Positions 1 through 8,261 of a stretch of DNA of 64,000 nucleotides are shown here, one piece after another. The notes under the pieces are model-generated. The model saw only the letters and a program-made list of their open reading frames with translations, searched no databases and had not been told where the DNA came from. The stretch's first letter is position 1. Every line of letters starts with the position of its first letter. A program made the translations under genes and the position numbers. The stretch lies in NCBI RefSeq assembly GCF_029688845.1, contig NZ_JARUKW010000002.1, forward strand, positions 1-64,000, in the 5' to 3' direction. The stretch is from Natronococcus sp. A-GB1 (lineage in GTDB: Archaea; Halobacteriota; Halobacteria; Halobacteriales; Natrialbaceae).

Positions 1-38
1 TAACAGTGCAAGCGATTCGGCGATAAGTTCGGAACCCA

Positions 39-815
39 TTGTCCTCCGAGAGTCCCCCGGTGAAGGTAAACCTGTCCCTCGCTCTGCCGACGATCCGACC
101 GGCCTATACGCCTCGAGCCCCGAACGAGCCCGTGCCAGCTTCGAACGACGAGACCGACTCCGGCGTCGCTCCGGAGCCGCCGTTTCCCGACTCGAGGAAC
201 GTCATCGAGCCCGACTGTCGGCGCTGTCCCGCCCTCGCCGAGAACCGAAACTGCATCTCGTGGGGAACCGGGCCGCTCGACGCCGACGTGCTCGTCGTCG
301 GCGAGGCGCCCGGCTCCGGGAACCCCGACGCCGACCGCTGGAAGGGGGGTAACTGGACGGGCAAGGCCTATACCTCCCGCCACTCTGGTCGACGGATCCG
401 GCGAATGCTCGAGCGGGTCGGCTACGACGAACGGTCGTACTACACGAACGCCGTGAAGTGTTTTCCGGCGAGCGAGGAGGATCCGACCAGCAACCGCGAA
501 CCGACCGACGAGGAGCGGGCGAACTGCCGGGCCCACCTGGTGACCGAGGTCGAGACCCTCGAGCCCAATGTCGTCCTCGCGACGGGCAAGCACGCGACGA
601 AATCCGTACTGGCGGCCGAGGACCGTGGGCTCGAGGGGTTCATCGACTCGGTCCTCGAGCCCGTGCGCTGTGAGACGCTCGATACCTGGCTCGTGCCGAT
701 TCTGCATCCCTCCTACCAGGACGTCTGGATCGTCCGCATGGGGTACGAACCCGAGGAGTACCTCGCCGAGATCGGCGCGACGCTCGACGAACTCGTCGAT
801 GGCACCGACGCCTAA
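39..815 (+). CDS. Uracil-DNA glycosylase superfamily protein (family 4/5-like)
   Basis: Likely removes uracil or a related damaged base from DNA in base-excision repair. Motif GEAPG (about residues 88-92) is the catalytic-pocket motif of family 4/5 enzymes, and a late HPS (223-225) matches their C-terminal loop. Cys60, Cys63, Cys141 and Cys163 have the CxxC ... C ... C spacing of the [4Fe-4S] cluster in this family. After GEAPG there is an unusual Trp/Gly/Lys-rich stretch (about 100-118) instead of the usual short loop, so the substrate may differ. The start is uncertain: TTG at 39 or GTG at 60 are both in frame after a stop at 24-26. The first 55 residues look disordered. Family assignment is firm, substrate is not. 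Confidence 0.85.
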   Translation: MSSESPPVKVNLSLALPTIRPAYTPRAPNEPVPASNDETDSGVAPEPPFPDSRNVIEPDCRRCPALAENRNCISWGTGPLDADVLVVGEAPGSGNPDADRWKGGNWTGKAYTSRHSGRRIRRMLERVGYDERSYYTNAVKCFPASEEDPTSNREPTDEERANCRAHLVTEVETLEPNVVLATGKHATKSVLAAEDRGLEGFIDSVLEPVRCETLDTWLVPILHPSYQDVWIVRMGYEPEEYLAEIGATLDELVDGTDA

Positions 816-850
816 GCCCTTCGCCAGCCCCGACGCCTAAGCCGTTCGCC
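805..850. repeat. Imperfect 21-bp tandem duplication spanning the glycosylase stop codon
   Basis: Bases 805-825 recur at 830-850 with one mismatch (20 of 21), period 25. The first copy carries the last codons and TAA stop of the glycosylase gene; the second lies in the spacer before the Rieske gene. It looks like a slippage or short-duplication scar. Confidence 0.75.
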
Positions 851-864
851 GCCCAACTCGAGGT

Positions 865-1302
865 ATGGCGGTTCGACACCGGCTGACGAGCGTCGAAACG
901 GTTCTCGAGGAGGGGTCCTGGCTGTTTACAGTCCGGGACGCTCGCGGCGACGAGGAGGAGGAGGTGATCCTCGTCCCCTGCGACGACGACGATCGCGGTC
1001 CCGTCGAGGCGTGGGTCAACCGGTGTACCCACGAGGAACAGCGGCTCCACCGCGAGGACGTCGGCGCCGTGATTCGCGACGGTGGGATCGTCTGTCCGAA
1101 ACACGGCTCGGTGTTCGAGAGCTGCTCGGGCTACTGCGACAACGGCGAGGCCGCGAACACGACGCTTGTCGACGTCGGGATCGAGGTCGAGGACGGGGAG
1201 GTGTACCTGACCGACGACGACGCCAGCTTCCTTCGGGAGGGTGGGGCGGGCAACGACGAGGACGAGGGCGGACCGAGTTCGACGTCTCACATCCAGTTCT
1301 GA
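865..1302 (+). CDS. Rieske-type [2Fe-2S] protein
   Basis: Small stand-alone Rieske protein, 145 residues. The two cluster motifs are visible as C54-T-H56 and C77-P-K-H80 followed by GSVF, giving the classic two-Cys, two-His ligand set. There is no signal peptide or membrane segment, so it resembles soluble Rieske ferredoxins or dioxygenase-type components rather than the bc1 subunit. The C-terminal 20 residues are acidic. It is followed in the same direction by the HIT gene after about 50 bp. Partner oxidoreductase is not visible in the window; physiological role is therefore unknown. Confidence 0.85.
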   Translation: MAVRHRLTSVETVLEEGSWLFTVRDARGDEEEEVILVPCDDDDRGPVEAWVNRCTHEEQRLHREDVGAVIRDGGIVCPKHGSVFESCSGYCDNGEAANTTLVDVGIEVEDGEVYLTDDDASFLREGGAGNDEDEGGPSSTSHIQF

Positions 1303-1352
1303 GCGCGGATCGCCGGGTAACCTTCTTACGGCGAGCCGACACACACTGGCGT

Positions 1353-1772
1353 ATGGGTACGATCTTCACGCAGATCGTCGAGGGAGAGATCCCGGCACGC
1401 ATCGTCTACGAGGACGAGACGACCGTCGCCTTCCTCGACGCCAACCCGCTGGCGCCGGGTCACACGCTGGTGATCCCGAAAGAGGAGTACGAGCGACTGA
1501 ACGACGTCCCCGACGACGTCGCGACGGAGCTCTACGCGACGATCCACAGACTGGTTCCTGCCGTCGAAGAAGCCGTCGACGCCGACGCCTCCACGGTCGC
1601 CTTTAACAACGGCGAGGAAGCCGGTCAGGAAGTTCCCCACGTCCACTGCCACATCGTTCCCCGGTTCGAGGGCGACGGCGGCGGCCCGATCCACGGTATC
1701 GCGGGCGAGGCGCCCGATATCGCCGACGACGAACTCGACGACATCGCCGACGAGATCGAGTCCCGAAGCTGA
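1353..1772 (+). CDS. HIT family nucleotide hydrolase/transferase
   Basis: 139-residue histidine-triad protein of the Hint/HIT type, cytosolic, expected to hydrolyse nucleoside phosphoramidates or related nucleotide derivatives. The triad reads H96-V-H98-C-H100 and the N-terminal FL.A.P..PGH motif (about 28-37) contacts the nucleotide in known members. Start chosen at ATG 1353 because the family begins with a short MxTIF-like segment; the open frame extends upstream through the Rieske gene without homology. The third residue between the histidines is Cys, common in archaeal members. Confidence 0.9.
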   Translation: MGTIFTQIVEGEIPARIVYEDETTVAFLDANPLAPGHTLVIPKEEYERLNDVPDDVATELYATIHRLVPAVEEAVDADASTVAFNNGEEAGQEVPHVHCHIVPRFEGDGGGPIHGIAGEAPDIADDELDDIADEIESRS

Positions 1773-1814
1773 GCCGGCCGTGACAGTTTTGATCCCCTCG
1801 CTCGAGGGTCGCAT

Positions 1815-2045
1815 ATGGGAGTTCCCGACGTCGGCGCTCGGCTGCGAGCCAATCCCGTCGCGGCGACGATCGAACTCGCGAGCGTCTGCGTCGCCGCGCT
1901 GTTGCTCGTCGGCACCGTCTCGCTGCTGCTGGGTGGGCTGCCGATCGTCGCCGAGTGGCCCTGGCTGCTGATTATCGGCGTCGGCGCCGCGTTCGTCCTC
2001 TTCTGGACGGTCCTCGTCCCGGCGTACGAGCGGACCCTACAGTAG
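1815..2045 (+). CDS. Small two-helix membrane protein, unknown function
   Basis: 76 residues with two hydrophobic segments (about 20-40 and 48-68) and a short soluble N-terminus. I do not recognise a named family. Its 3' end overlaps the convergent prepilin peptidase gene by 9 bp (2037-2045). It follows the HIT gene by about 40 bp in the same direction and could be co-transcribed. No catalytic motif is visible. Confidence 0.65.
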   Translation: MGVPDVGARLRANPVAATIELASVCVAALLLVGTVSLLLGGLPIVAEWPWLLIIGVGAAFVLFWTVLVPAYERTLQ

Positions 2046-3038
2046 GGGTCCCAGCAGTACGTCGCCGTAGGTGAGCGCGACGACGAGTCCGAGAAACAGC
2101 GGAACGAGGAAGGGCATTCCCGGCGAGATCCAGATCCGGTCGCGGGTCGCCAGCGTCTCGAGTCCCCCTCGAAGCTCCGCTGGCGACGTTCCGTACGCCG
2201 TGCCCTCGATATCCTCGAGAAACGCCTCGGCGCCCCAGGGGTCGTCGTACTCGCGTGATCGGTCGCCCCCGTCCCGAACCGGCTCCTCGAGAGCGGAACC
2301 CGCGTCGCCGACCGGTCCGTCGGCGACGGCGCCGTCGGTCGGCGGGTTCGGCTCGTCGGGGAGCGTCGCGGGATCCCGGAACCGATCGGGCTGCTCCCGA
2401 AGTCGTGCAAGCGTCAGGCCGCGCCACCGAAGGTACATCCGAAGGGCGTCGAGGTCGAGTCCGCCACCCCCGTCGTCGCCGGGCGCCGAGAGCAGTTTGC
2501 CGTGGGTCGTCGGTACCCGCTCCCAGGGGACGGGTCGGCCGACGAAGGCGAGGCGAGTGAGGCGACCGGCGGCGACGTTTCGGACCGCCAGGGCGAGCGG
2601 AATCGCGAGTGCGACGACGACGGCGTTAGTCAGGATGACGAACGAGAACGCACCGATCGGCGACGCCGCGACGGGGATCGTCCAGGAGCCGAGTACGTAC
2701 TGCGGCGTCGTCGGGAACAGCAAGGCGAGTACCAGCAGCGCCTTCCCGTCCGCGCCGCCGAAGGCACCGAACCACCAGCACAGGTACGCGAAGGGGACGA
2801 CGAAGCCGAGGCTGATCGCTGCGGGAACGAGAAACTCGGACTGCCAGACGGCGGGACCGGCCGCCCGGGCTACGAGGGCGTCCCACAGCAGGAGGACGCC
2901 ACCGAGCAGCGCGAGCGGGATCCAGAGCGAACTCGAGACCCGCCTGGTTCTGACGTCGCGAACGGCCGCCCAGCCGAAGACCGGAACGGCGAGGAGCCTG
3001 AACAGATCCGGAACCGTCGCGACGTCGATGGGTGTCAC
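2037..3038 (-). CDS. A24-family prepilin/preflagellin peptidase (PibD-like)
   Basis: Membrane aspartyl protease that would cleave class III signal peptides of archaeal pilins and archaellins at the cytoplasmic face. Two catalytic aspartates are recognisable: D28 in the first cytoplasmic loop (DVRTRR) and D97 in the GGADGK loop, the archaeal version of the GxGD motif. About six hydrophobic helices surround a long acidic cytoplasmic insertion (about residues 185-290), which makes this protein larger (333 residues) than minimal FlaK/PibD. Start is GTG at 3038. It stands alone, with the molybdate/tungstate chimera upstream on the same strand. Confidence 0.85.
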   Translation of the reverse strand: MTPIDVATVPDLFRLLAVPVFGWAAVRDVRTRRVSSSLWIPLALLGGVLLLWDALVARAAGPAVWQSEFLVPAAISLGFVVPFAYLCWWFGAFGGADGKALLVLALLFPTTPQYVLGSWTIPVAASPIGAFSFVILTNAVVVALAIPLALAVRNVAAGRLTRLAFVGRPVPWERVPTTHGKLLSAPGDDGGGGLDLDALRMYLRWRGLTLARLREQPDRFRDPATLPDEPNPPTDGAVADGPVGDAGSALEEPVRDGGDRSREYDDPWGAEAFLEDIEGTAYGTSPAELRGGLETLATRDRIWISPGMPFLVPLFLGLVVALTYGDVLLGPLL

Positions 3039-3065
3039 AACCGGGTACTCTCGAGCGCGTCGGCG

Positions 3066-3782
3066 TTATCTTTTCGGCCCGGTTTCGGTTGTTTCCTCTC
3101 GGACTCGGTCAGATAAGAAGTGGCCGGAACCGGTCGCTCCTACCGGACGGATCGACACGGGTCGCCACCGGAGAGCGTTGCTGTGGGACTCACCCCCCGT
3201 TTCGTTTGCAGCGACGAGGCGGTCCCGTTCGTTTTTGTCGGCGTTGAACACCGCGATCCGGTCCCGTGTGAGTTCGATCGCGACGCGCTCGCCCGCCGTC
3301 GGCGGGTCGTCGGTGACCTCGGCGACGAGTTCGCCACCGGTTTCGGTGCGAACGGTCACGTCGTACCGGCGACCGACGTCCGTGACGGTCGCGACCTCAC
3401 CAGAGATCGAAGGCGTCGTTTCACCGGTTCCGGCGTCTGCAGAGGGGGTGAGCAACAGATCCTCCGGACGGACGTGACACGTGACCGACGCTCCCGCGGG
3501 CGGCGAACGGGCGCTGCTCCGCAGCGTGATCTCCTGTCCGCCTAGCGTGACGGTCGGCGGCTCGCGAGCGACGACGGTCGCCGGAAGCCCGATTTCGTCC
3601 TCGAACGCCGGCCCGACGTGATCTTCGAAGGTGTGAGCGAGGCTGCCGGCCGCCAGGACGTTCACCGACGTCCCGTCGCTTCCGAGACAGCCCGCCGCGG
3701 TCGTACCGACGAGACTGCCCGTTGCGGCGAGAACCGATCGACGGCTCCGGAGACCGCTGCCGTTCCCCTCGTCTCGAGTCAT
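3066..3782 (-). pseudogene. Chimeric relic: tungstate/molybdate binding-protein N-terminus fused to ABC-ATPase TOBE C-terminus
   Basis: The frame is open for 238 residues but reads as parts of two proteins. Residues 1-65 form a Tat lipoprotein leader (RSRRSVL, lipobox Cys32) and the first strand of a WtpA/ModA-type binding protein (VNVLAAGSLAHTF). From about residue 72 the sequence matches the C-terminal TOBE region of a molybdate/tungstate ABC ATPase, with HVRPEDLLL at 103-111 and the ending IAVFN at 176-180. The rest of the binding protein, the permease and the ATPase core are absent, as expected from a deletion across a wtpABC-type operon with a junction near 3560-3600. A tail of about 58 residues follows TOBE. 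A TATA-like box lies near 3805-3814, so it may still be expressed. Non-functional as a transporter. Confidence 0.75.
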
Positions 3783-4125
3783 ATACCATACTCTGCGTGC
3801 GGCCAGTATGAAATCTCACACAGTTTCTTGCTGAGTAAGAGGAAACTGAAAGTGGTTACTACTCCGTCGGCGCCAGGGCTCGAGCAAGGAGAAGTGGCCA
3901 CACCGATCCTCGAGCTGTAGGATCGATGTTAGGAAGTGTTACCGTTGATTCCCGCTCGACGCAACTGGACGAACTCGCGCTGCGAGCTTCGGAGCGGCTG
4001 CTGGGTCCCGGAGCGGCCAGCGGGAGAAGCAAACGAAGGACCGATCAGTACGCGGGAGGAGCCGTCACAGAGCTTCGTCTGTCGGACCTGTAAATAAAAG
4101 CGAAATCGCGCGGCCTCGTGGCCGA
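3783..4125. other. Intergenic region, no gene seen
   Basis: 343 bp between the chimera and the ferredoxin gene. The part next to the chimera is relatively AT-rich and includes a TATA-like stretch (3805-3814 on the minus strand, about 25-30 bp before the chimera start). The remainder shows no convincing open frame or RNA gene. The short reverse frame running through it into the ferredoxin region is a shadow. Confidence 0.5.
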
Positions 4126-4515
4126 TTAAATGACGCGGTTCTGCAGGTAGTCGAGGTGTTTCGCGTTGTAGACGATCTGAACCTCGTCGGTTTCGGCGGA
4201 GCCGATACAGGTCAGACGGACGTTCTTGTCCTCGACCTCCTCGTCCGAGAGGATCTGCTGCATGTCCATGTCGATCTCGCCCTCGTAGACGATCGCTGCG
4301 CAGTTCGCACAGGCACCCGCACGGCAGGAGAAGGGCCAGTCGTAGCCCTGCGCCTCGGCGGCCTCGAGGATGTACTCGCCCTCGGCGACGTCGAGGGTTC
4401 CGTAGTCCTCCTCGTCGAGACCGGCGTCGGCGGCTTCGTCGAAGAGGTCGTCGTCGTCCATTTCCCAGCCCTGGTCGTCCAGCACTTCGTAGTTGAGGTA
4501 TTCTACCGTGGGCAT
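4126..4515 (-). CDS. Halophilic plant-type [2Fe-2S] ferredoxin
   Basis: 129-residue soluble electron carrier. Cysteines C64, C69, C72 and C103 give the C-X4-C-X2-C-X~30-C ligand pattern of plant-type ferredoxins. An N-terminal hyperacidic insertion (about residues 13-45) is the hallmark of haloarchaeal ferredoxins, which serve 2-oxoacid:ferredoxin oxidoreductases. Start set at ATG 4515, the usual [10 protein letters not shown] beginning; a TATA-like element at 4541-4549 lies 26-34 bp upstream, fitting a leaderless message. Single-gene unit, probably highly expressed. Confidence 0.95.
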   Translation of the reverse strand: MPTVEYLNYEVLDDQGWEMDDDDLFDEAADAGLDEEDYGTLDVAEGEYILEAAEAQGYDWPFSCRAGACANCAAIVYEGEIDMDMQQILSDEEVEDKNVRLTCIGSAETDEVQIVYNAKHLDYLQNRVI

Positions 4516-4540
4516 CACACGACGATTCGAGTCCCGCCTT

Positions 4541-4549
4541 GGTATAGCT
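4541..4549 (-). promoter_or_regulatory. TATA-like box of the ferredoxin gene
   Basis: Reads AGCTATACC on the minus strand, 26-34 bp before the ferredoxin ATG at 4515, the spacing expected for a leaderless archaeal promoter. Confidence 0.5.
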
Positions 4550-4707
4550 TGCTGTTCCGTCTGCAAGCAAGGGGTGCCGAGCCGACCGAAGCGCAGAGTC
4601 GACGGGCGCCGGTCGGTCGTCGTGACACCCCCGTCTCCTGACGAAGTTCGAGAGAGGCGTCGTAGCGAGTAGCATCACTTATCCCGAATCATCACTTCGT
4701 ACCGTCC

Positions 4708-5919
4708 GTGATTGAGCCGCTCTTACTGATCGGCGTACTGGTCGCGGTCTTCGTGGGGTACAACATCGGTGGAGCCACGACCGGCGTCTCGTTCGGCCCG
4801 GCCGTGGGTGCCCAGGTCCTCTCGAAGCTCGGCGCCGCGGCGCTGATGTCGATCTTCTTCTTCATCGGTGGGTGGTTCATCGGGCCGGCCGTCGTCGAGA
4901 CGCTCGGCGAGGGGATCATCGAGGAGGAAGGCCTTCTGACCCTCGAGACGGGGATCGCCGTCCTCTTTTTCATCGGGCTGGCGCTGTTCCTCGGGAACCT
5001 CTTCGGCGTGCCGGCGTCGACATCGATGACGGCCGTCGGCGCGATCGCCGGCCTCGGGCTCGCGACCGGGACGCTCAACTGGGCGACGATGGGCGAAATC
5101 GTCTCCTGGTGGATCGTCGCACCGATCATCGCGTTCTGGATCAGCGGCGTCATCGGTCGGTACTTCTACACGCGGATAAACGAGTGGGTCGCGATCTCCC
5201 GCCGGGACACCTCGCTCTGGACCGTCGATCGATCCTCGACGATCCCGAAGGTCGGCGTCGCCGAGGGGACCGACAGACGCGAGATTACGGGCTCGCTGAT
5301 CGTCGTCGGGATCGGCTGTTACATGGCGTTCAGCTCCGGCGCCTCGAACGTCGCGAACGCCGTCGCCCCGCTGGTCGGCGCCGGAGCCCTCGAGTTCGAC
5401 GACGGGGTCCTCGCCACCTTCTCGAACATGGAGTGGGGCGTGATCATCGCGGGCATCGCCGTCACCATCGGCGCGTTCACCATCGCCCGGCGAACCCTCG
5501 AGACGATGGGCAACGACATCACGAACCTGCCGCTTACGGCCGCGGTCGTCGTGATGACGGTGTCGGCGACGATCGTCAGCTTGCTGTCGGCGATCGGCAT
5601 CCCCGTTCAGCTGGTGATCGTCGCGACGATGAGTATCGTCGGTCTGGGCTGGGGTCGGGCGACGCGAACGACGACCGTCTCTGACGCCGTTCGAGGCGAG
5701 GGCGACGCCACCGTCTCGGTCGGCGCGTTGACCGCCGAGGAAGAGGGCGAAGCGGCGCCGGCGATCGGCGAGGAACGCCGTGAGGACATCCCGAAGGCGT
5801 CGGATCTGTTCGACCCGTCGACGACGGCACGGGTCATCCTCATCCAGAACTTCGTCCCGGTGCTCGCGACGATCGGGGCCTTCCTCACCTTCCGGTTCGT
5901 TCCGATCTTCGGATTCTGA
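4708..5919 (+). CDS. Inorganic phosphate transporter, Pit family (copy 1)
   Basis: 403-residue polytopic permease, expected to take up phosphate (or metal phosphate) with an ion. Two homologous halves are visible: GYNIGGATTGVSFGPAVGA near residue 16 and the related FSSGASNVANAVAPLVGAG near 208, matching the PitA/PHO4 signature repeats. Ten or more hydrophobic helices; an acidic soluble loop at about 330-365 (AEEEGEAAPAIGEE) precedes the last helices. Start is GTG 4708 with a TATA-like ACTTATCC at 4677-4684. It is closely similar to the Pit gene at 7080-8261. The repeat-tail membrane protein follows in the same direction. Confidence 0.9.
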   Translation: MIEPLLLIGVLVAVFVGYNIGGATTGVSFGPAVGAQVLSKLGAAALMSIFFFIGGWFIGPAVVETLGEGIIEEEGLLTLETGIAVLFFIGLALFLGNLFGVPASTSMTAVGAIAGLGLATGTLNWATMGEIVSWWIVAPIIAFWISGVIGRYFYTRINEWVAISRRDTSLWTVDRSSTIPKVGVAEGTDRREITGSLIVVGIGCYMAFSSGASNVANAVAPLVGAGALEFDDGVLATFSNMEWGVIIAGIAVTIGAFTIARRTLETMGNDITNLPLTAAVVVMTVSATIVSLLSAIGIPVQLVIVATMSIVGLGWGRATRTTTVSDAVRGEGDATVSVGALTAEEEGEAAPAIGEERREDIPKASDLFDPSTTARVILIQNFVPVLATIGAFLTFRFVPIFGF

Positions 5920-6024
5920 CGGCGAGACTTCCCAACAGACTTGGCCGTCCTCGTCGTTGAACGGAGTGATGCACTCGTCTGGAACGATACCGCGAGACGC
6001 AGTCAAACGGAGGTCGACGCGTTC

Positions 6025-6516
6025 GTGGCGCTGAGCCCGGTTCGCGTCGACGCCGCCGTCGACCTCGCGTACGGCGCGTTGATTATTCTCTCGATCGTCC
6101 TGATCGCGACGCTCGAGTTCGGCATCGGGATCGCGTTCGGAGTCGGTGTCTTCTCCGCATACGTCCTCCACGTCGTCTGGAAGATGGCCCGGTTCGATCC
6201 CGAGTGGATGACCCAGGCCGTCGAAGAGACGGTCGAAGAGGCAGTCGAGGAGTCGGTCGGCGAAACCGTCGGCAAACAGGTCGAAGAAACCGTCGAGGGC
6301 TCGGTCGGCGAAACCGTCGAAGAGGCCGTCGAACGACAGGTCGAGGAGACTGTCGGCGAGACCGTCGAGCGGACGGTCGGCGAAACCGTCGGCAAGCAGG
6401 TCGAGGAGGTACAGGCTCAGGTCGAGGCCGTCGACGAACGAATCGATCGGCGGCCGCGAGCCGAGGAGGTCGAGGAGATCGTCGAGGAGTCCGTCGAGGA
6501 CGACGCGAGCGAGTAG
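6025..6516 (+). CDS. Membrane-anchored protein with VEETV-type repeat tail
   Basis: Two hydrophobic helices (about residues 10-30 and 33-53) are followed by a highly repetitive acidic tail at residues 65-129, built from four-residue steps of the form V-E-x-(T/S/A/Q) with G/K variants such as VGETVGKQ. After the repeat comes a short charged C-terminus. The tail is expected to be helical or coiled-coil like. Start GTG 6025 places the first helix near the N-terminus; TTG 5941 would add 28 residues. It follows Pit copy 1 by about 100 bp on the same strand and may be co-transcribed. I do not recognise a family and infer no function. Confidence 0.65.
   Translation: MALSPVRVDAAVDLAYGALIILSIVLIATLEFGIGIAFGVGVFSAYVLHVVWKMARFDPEWMTQAVEETVEEAVEESVGETVGKQVEETVEGSVGETVEEAVERQVEETVGETVERTVGETVGKQVEEVQAQVEAVDERIDRRPRAEEVEEIVEESVEDDASE
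6217..6411 (+). repeat. Degenerate tandem repeat coding for the VEETV tail
   Basis: About 195 bp of 12-bp units (GTCGAA/GAG-GAG/GAC-type steps encoding V-E-E-T, V-G-E-T, V-G-K-Q and similar). Longer blocks repeat, for example the segment encoding GETVGKQVEE occurs at residues 79-88 and 119-128. Copy number could vary between strains. Confidence 0.7.
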
Positions 6517-6613
6517 CCGGGGACGTCCGCCTCATACGGATGGCTGTAACGATTTCCCGGCGCAACCGCCGCACGGGTCCGGTTACGCCGGTACTGACGT
6601 ACAGTAACCCGTA

Positions 6614-7042
6614 TCAGCGAACGATCGTCACCGGCACGGGCGAGCGCTTCGAGATCGTCTCGGCGACGTTTCCCACGAGGAAGCGGCGGGACGCCCGACC
6701 TCGGTCCGCCCCGTGGCTCCCCACGACGATCGTGTCGTACTCCTCCGCGCGATCGAGGACGTTCCGTGCGGGATGGCCGACGCCGACGACGGTGTCGATC
6801 TCTCGGCCCCGTTCGCTCGCGATCTCGCGGGCGCGTTCGAACACCGGTTCAGCGCGTCTGGCAGCCGCTTCGTCGAGATCGTCCTCAAGCGTGAGGCTGA
6901 CAGCGTCGCCCATCATCATCGACGGAACGCCGACGACGTGCAAAACGGTAATGTCCGTGTCCGGAAAGTTATCGAGGGCGTAGGCGAGGGCGTGTCCAGC
7001 CTGATCGGAGTCGTCCATCGGGACCAGGATTCGCGAGAGCAT
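6614..7042 (-). CDS. Universal stress protein (UspA family)
   Basis: 142-residue single-domain USP. It opens with the first strand SRILVPMDDSDQA and closes with the ATP-binding signature GSHGADRGRASRRFLVGNVA, the G-x2-G-x9-G motif, so it is likely an ATP-binding Usp. Start chosen at ATG 7042, directly before the first strand; an upstream ATG at 7066 adds eight unrelated residues. It lies 37 bp downstream of Pit copy 2 on the same strand and probably forms an operon with it, a pairing also common for other haloarchaeal transporters. Confidence 0.9.
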   Translation of the reverse strand: MLSRILVPMDDSDQAGHALAYALDNFPDTDITVLHVVGVPSMMMGDAVSLTLEDDLDEAAARRAEPVFERAREIASERGREIDTVVGVGHPARNVLDRAEEYDTIVVGSHGADRGRASRRFLVGNVAETISKRSPVPVTIVR

Positions 7043-7079
7043 GCGCCGACGTACGCGACCCAGCATCGTAATACCACGG

Positions 7080-8261
7080 TCAGACGACCCCCGGAACGAG
7101 CGTGAAGAAGCCGTACGCCAGGAGCGTCGACATCGACGGTCCGATGATCCACATCGAGACGTACTTGATGACGGCGCGTGGGTTGAATAGATCGCTCCCG
7201 TGGAGCACTTCTTCGGTCTCCGCTTCGCCGATGGCGGGCGCCGGTTTCCCTTCCTTTTCCTCGGCGACGATCACGCCCAGTTCGATATCGCGCTCTCGGG
7301 CCTCGTTGTCGCGGGTGACCGCCTCGCGGAAGGTGATCGGTCGGGTCGCTCGGCCCCAGCCGATTCCGACGATCGTCATCACCGTCGCCATCACGAGGCT
7401 GATCGGAATGCCGATGTACGAGAGCGCGGTCGTGATCGTCGACGCCGTTACCATGACGAACAGCGCCGCGAGCAGCGGAATGTCGCTCAGCTCGCCGCCG
7501 ACCGAGTCCATCGTCCGGCGGGCGATGGTGAACCCGCCGAGGCCGATAGCGAGGGTCGCGATAATGACTGCGGTGTTTACCTCCAGTCCCGCCTCGCCGA
7601 CCAGCGGCGCGGCGGCGTTCGGAACGTTGCTCGCGCCGGCGCTGAACGCCATATAACAGCCGATGGCGAGGACAACAGCGGTGGTACCGACCTCCGACCA
7701 GGTCGTGTTCGGGCCGAGTGCCGGTTTCGGAACCGTCCCGCCACGATCGAGGGTTAGCAACGGTCCATCTGTCTTTTCGATCTCCACCCGCCGGTTTATT
7801 TCCGGGTAGACGTACCGACCGATGATGCCGCCGATCCAGAAGCCAATGATCGGCGTCACGACCCACCACGAGATGATCTCGGCGATCGTCACGTAGTTGA
7901 GCGTCCCGGTCGCGAGCCCGAGGCCGGCGATCGCGCCGACCGTCGTCATCGACGTCGGCACGGGGACGCCGAAGAGGTTGGCGACGAGGATTCCCAACCC
8001 GATGAAAAAGAGGACGGCGACCCCCGACGCCAGCGTGAGTTCGGTGGTGATGATCCCCTCGCTGAGCGTCTCCATTACGTTCTGACCGACGGTGATCCCG
8101 CCGAGGAAGACGAAGACGGTCATGATCCCCGCAGCGGTCGTCTTCTTTACGATCCCGGCGCCGACCGACGGTCCCCACGTGATCCCGGTCGAGGAGCCGC
8201 CAATGTTAAAGCCGACAAAAATCGAAGCAATCACCCCGATCAGCAGAAGAGTTTCGACCAT
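7080..8261 (-). CDS. Inorganic phosphate transporter, Pit family (copy 2)
   Basis: 393-residue permease closely resembling copy 1. The two Pit repeats are GFNIGGSSTGITWGPSVGA near residue 22 and FSAGASNVPNAAAPLVGEA near 207, and the acidic loop AEEKEGKPAPAIGEAE recurs near 340. It is transcribed convergently to copy 1 and upstream of the Usp gene, so the two permease units face each other. Its start at 8261 touches the end of a truncated SLC13 gene, whose artificial tail covers the Pit promoter. Local duplication followed by inversion is a plausible history. Confidence 0.9.
   Translation of the reverse strand: MVETLLLIGVIASIFVGFNIGGSSTGITWGPSVGAGIVKKTTAAGIMTVFVFLGGITVGQNVMETLSEGIITTELTLASGVAVLFFIGLGILVANLFGVPVPTSMTTVGAIAGLGLATGTLNYVTIAEIISWWVVTPIIGFWIGGIIGRYVYPEINRRVEIEKTDGPLLTLDRGGTVPKPALGPNTTWSEVGTTAVVLAIGCYMAFSAGASNVPNAAAPLVGEAGLEVNTAVIIATLAIGLGGFTIARRTMDSVGGELSDIPLLAALFVMVTASTITTALSYIGIPISLVMATVMTIVGIGWGRATRPITFREAVTRDNEARERDIELGVIVAEEKEGKPAPAIGEAETEEVLHGSDLFNPRAVIKYVSMWIIGPSMSTLLAYGFFTLVPGVV

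Noticed and set aside
4723-6171. 482-codon minus-strand open frame
   Set aside because: Antisense to Pit copy 1; composition of Arg/Asp/Glu typical for shadows.
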